From Clostridiales bacterium (GTDB lineage Bacteria; Bacillota; Clostridia; Lachnospirales; WQUN01): a stretch of 5,743 nucleotides of DNA. The stretch spans positions 1 to 5,743 of the forward strand of contig JAIRVD010000231.1 of assembly GCA_031254075.1 (NCBI GenBank). Reading direction: 5' to 3'. Numbering within the stretch: the first letter of the stretch is position 1; every line of letters begins with the position of its first letter. Below are positions 5,637 through 5,743 of this stretch, piece after piece. The notes below the pieces were generated by a model. The model had not been told where the DNA came from. It made no database searches and worked only from the letters and a program-made list of their open reading frames with translations. The translations under genes and the position numbers were made by a program.

Positions 5637-5743
5637 CAGATTTAAATATCTTGCGCCAATTATGCTGTGACAATAAAATAAAGTGGACATTGCACGCATT
5701 GAAACGTATAAGAGAGCGGAATATATTTCCGAATGCTGTAATT
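5633..5743 (+). CDS. DUF4258-like small protein, 5' part only
   Basis: Only the first 37 residues are in the window: MTDLNILRQLCCDNKIKWTL followed by HALKRIRERNIFPNAVI. The pattern W-T-x-HA-x-x-R-[IM]-x-ER-x-I is typical of the N-terminus of DUF4258 proteins, which are usually about 80-110 residues. From general knowledge, DUF4258 genes often precede a gene for a YgiT/MqsA-type zinc-finger protein with a C-terminal HTH, an arrangement that looks like toxin-antitoxin. The biochemical role of the family is not firmly established. BrnT-like toxins are an alternative reading. The start overlaps the serS stop in ATGA, so the gene is the fourth member of the vapB-vapC-serS chain. Confidence 0.65.
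   Translation, partial: MTDLNILRQLCCDNKIKWTLHALKRIRERNIFPNAVI

Noticed and set aside
1..5743. CRISPR arrays, tRNA or rRNA genes, insertion sequences
   Set aside because: I saw no spaced direct repeats, no cloverleaf-like sequence, and no transposase or terminal repeats anywhere in the window.

Overview
The window looks like ordinary bacterial chromosome from an anaerobe of Clostridia type (Bacillota or a close relative). This rests on the two long genes. The topoisomerase A subunit is the divergent, about 730-residue form familiar from Clostridia, and the seryl-tRNA synthetase wording also looks clostridial. The placement is inferred from memory of these families, not from a search. Base composition is moderate, and TTG and GTG starts are common.

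Layout. Positions 1-335 hold the 3' part of an unrecognised gene. It is followed 15 bases later by a type IIA topoisomerase A subunit with a TTG start (351-2537). Positions 2538 to about 3680 form a small accessory islet. It holds a minus-strand uracil-DNA-glycosylase-like gene (2700-3293) between two apparent gene remnants: a minus-strand open frame resembling the C-terminus of a small antitoxin (2551-2702), and the C-terminal half of an XRE/Cro-CI-type repressor that has lost its DNA-binding helix-turn-helix (3474-3680).

From 3677 to the right edge is a very compact plus-strand operon. A strong sigma-70-type promoter (TTGACG-17-TATACT) with an inverted repeat in its spacer drives vapB (3724-3966) and vapC (3963-4364, 4-base overlap). 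Next come serS, encoding seryl-tRNA synthetase (4365-5636, zero spacing), and the start of a DUF4258 gene (5633 onward, 4-base overlap) cut by the window edge. An essential tRNA synthetase therefore sits between a complete vapBC toxin-antitoxin pair and a DUF4258 protein, a family often found in toxin-antitoxin-like pairs. Every junction is overlapping or has no gap. Because VapBC complexes normally repress their own promoter, and VapC toxins cut RNA (often tRNA), serS expression may be tied to the state of the toxin-antitoxin module. This is the most interesting hypothesis in the window.

A second unusual signal is compositional. In all three longer genes, on both strands, the coding strand shifts from G-rich at the 5' end to C-rich at the 3' end. 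This suggests a gene-polarised, not replication-polarised, bias.
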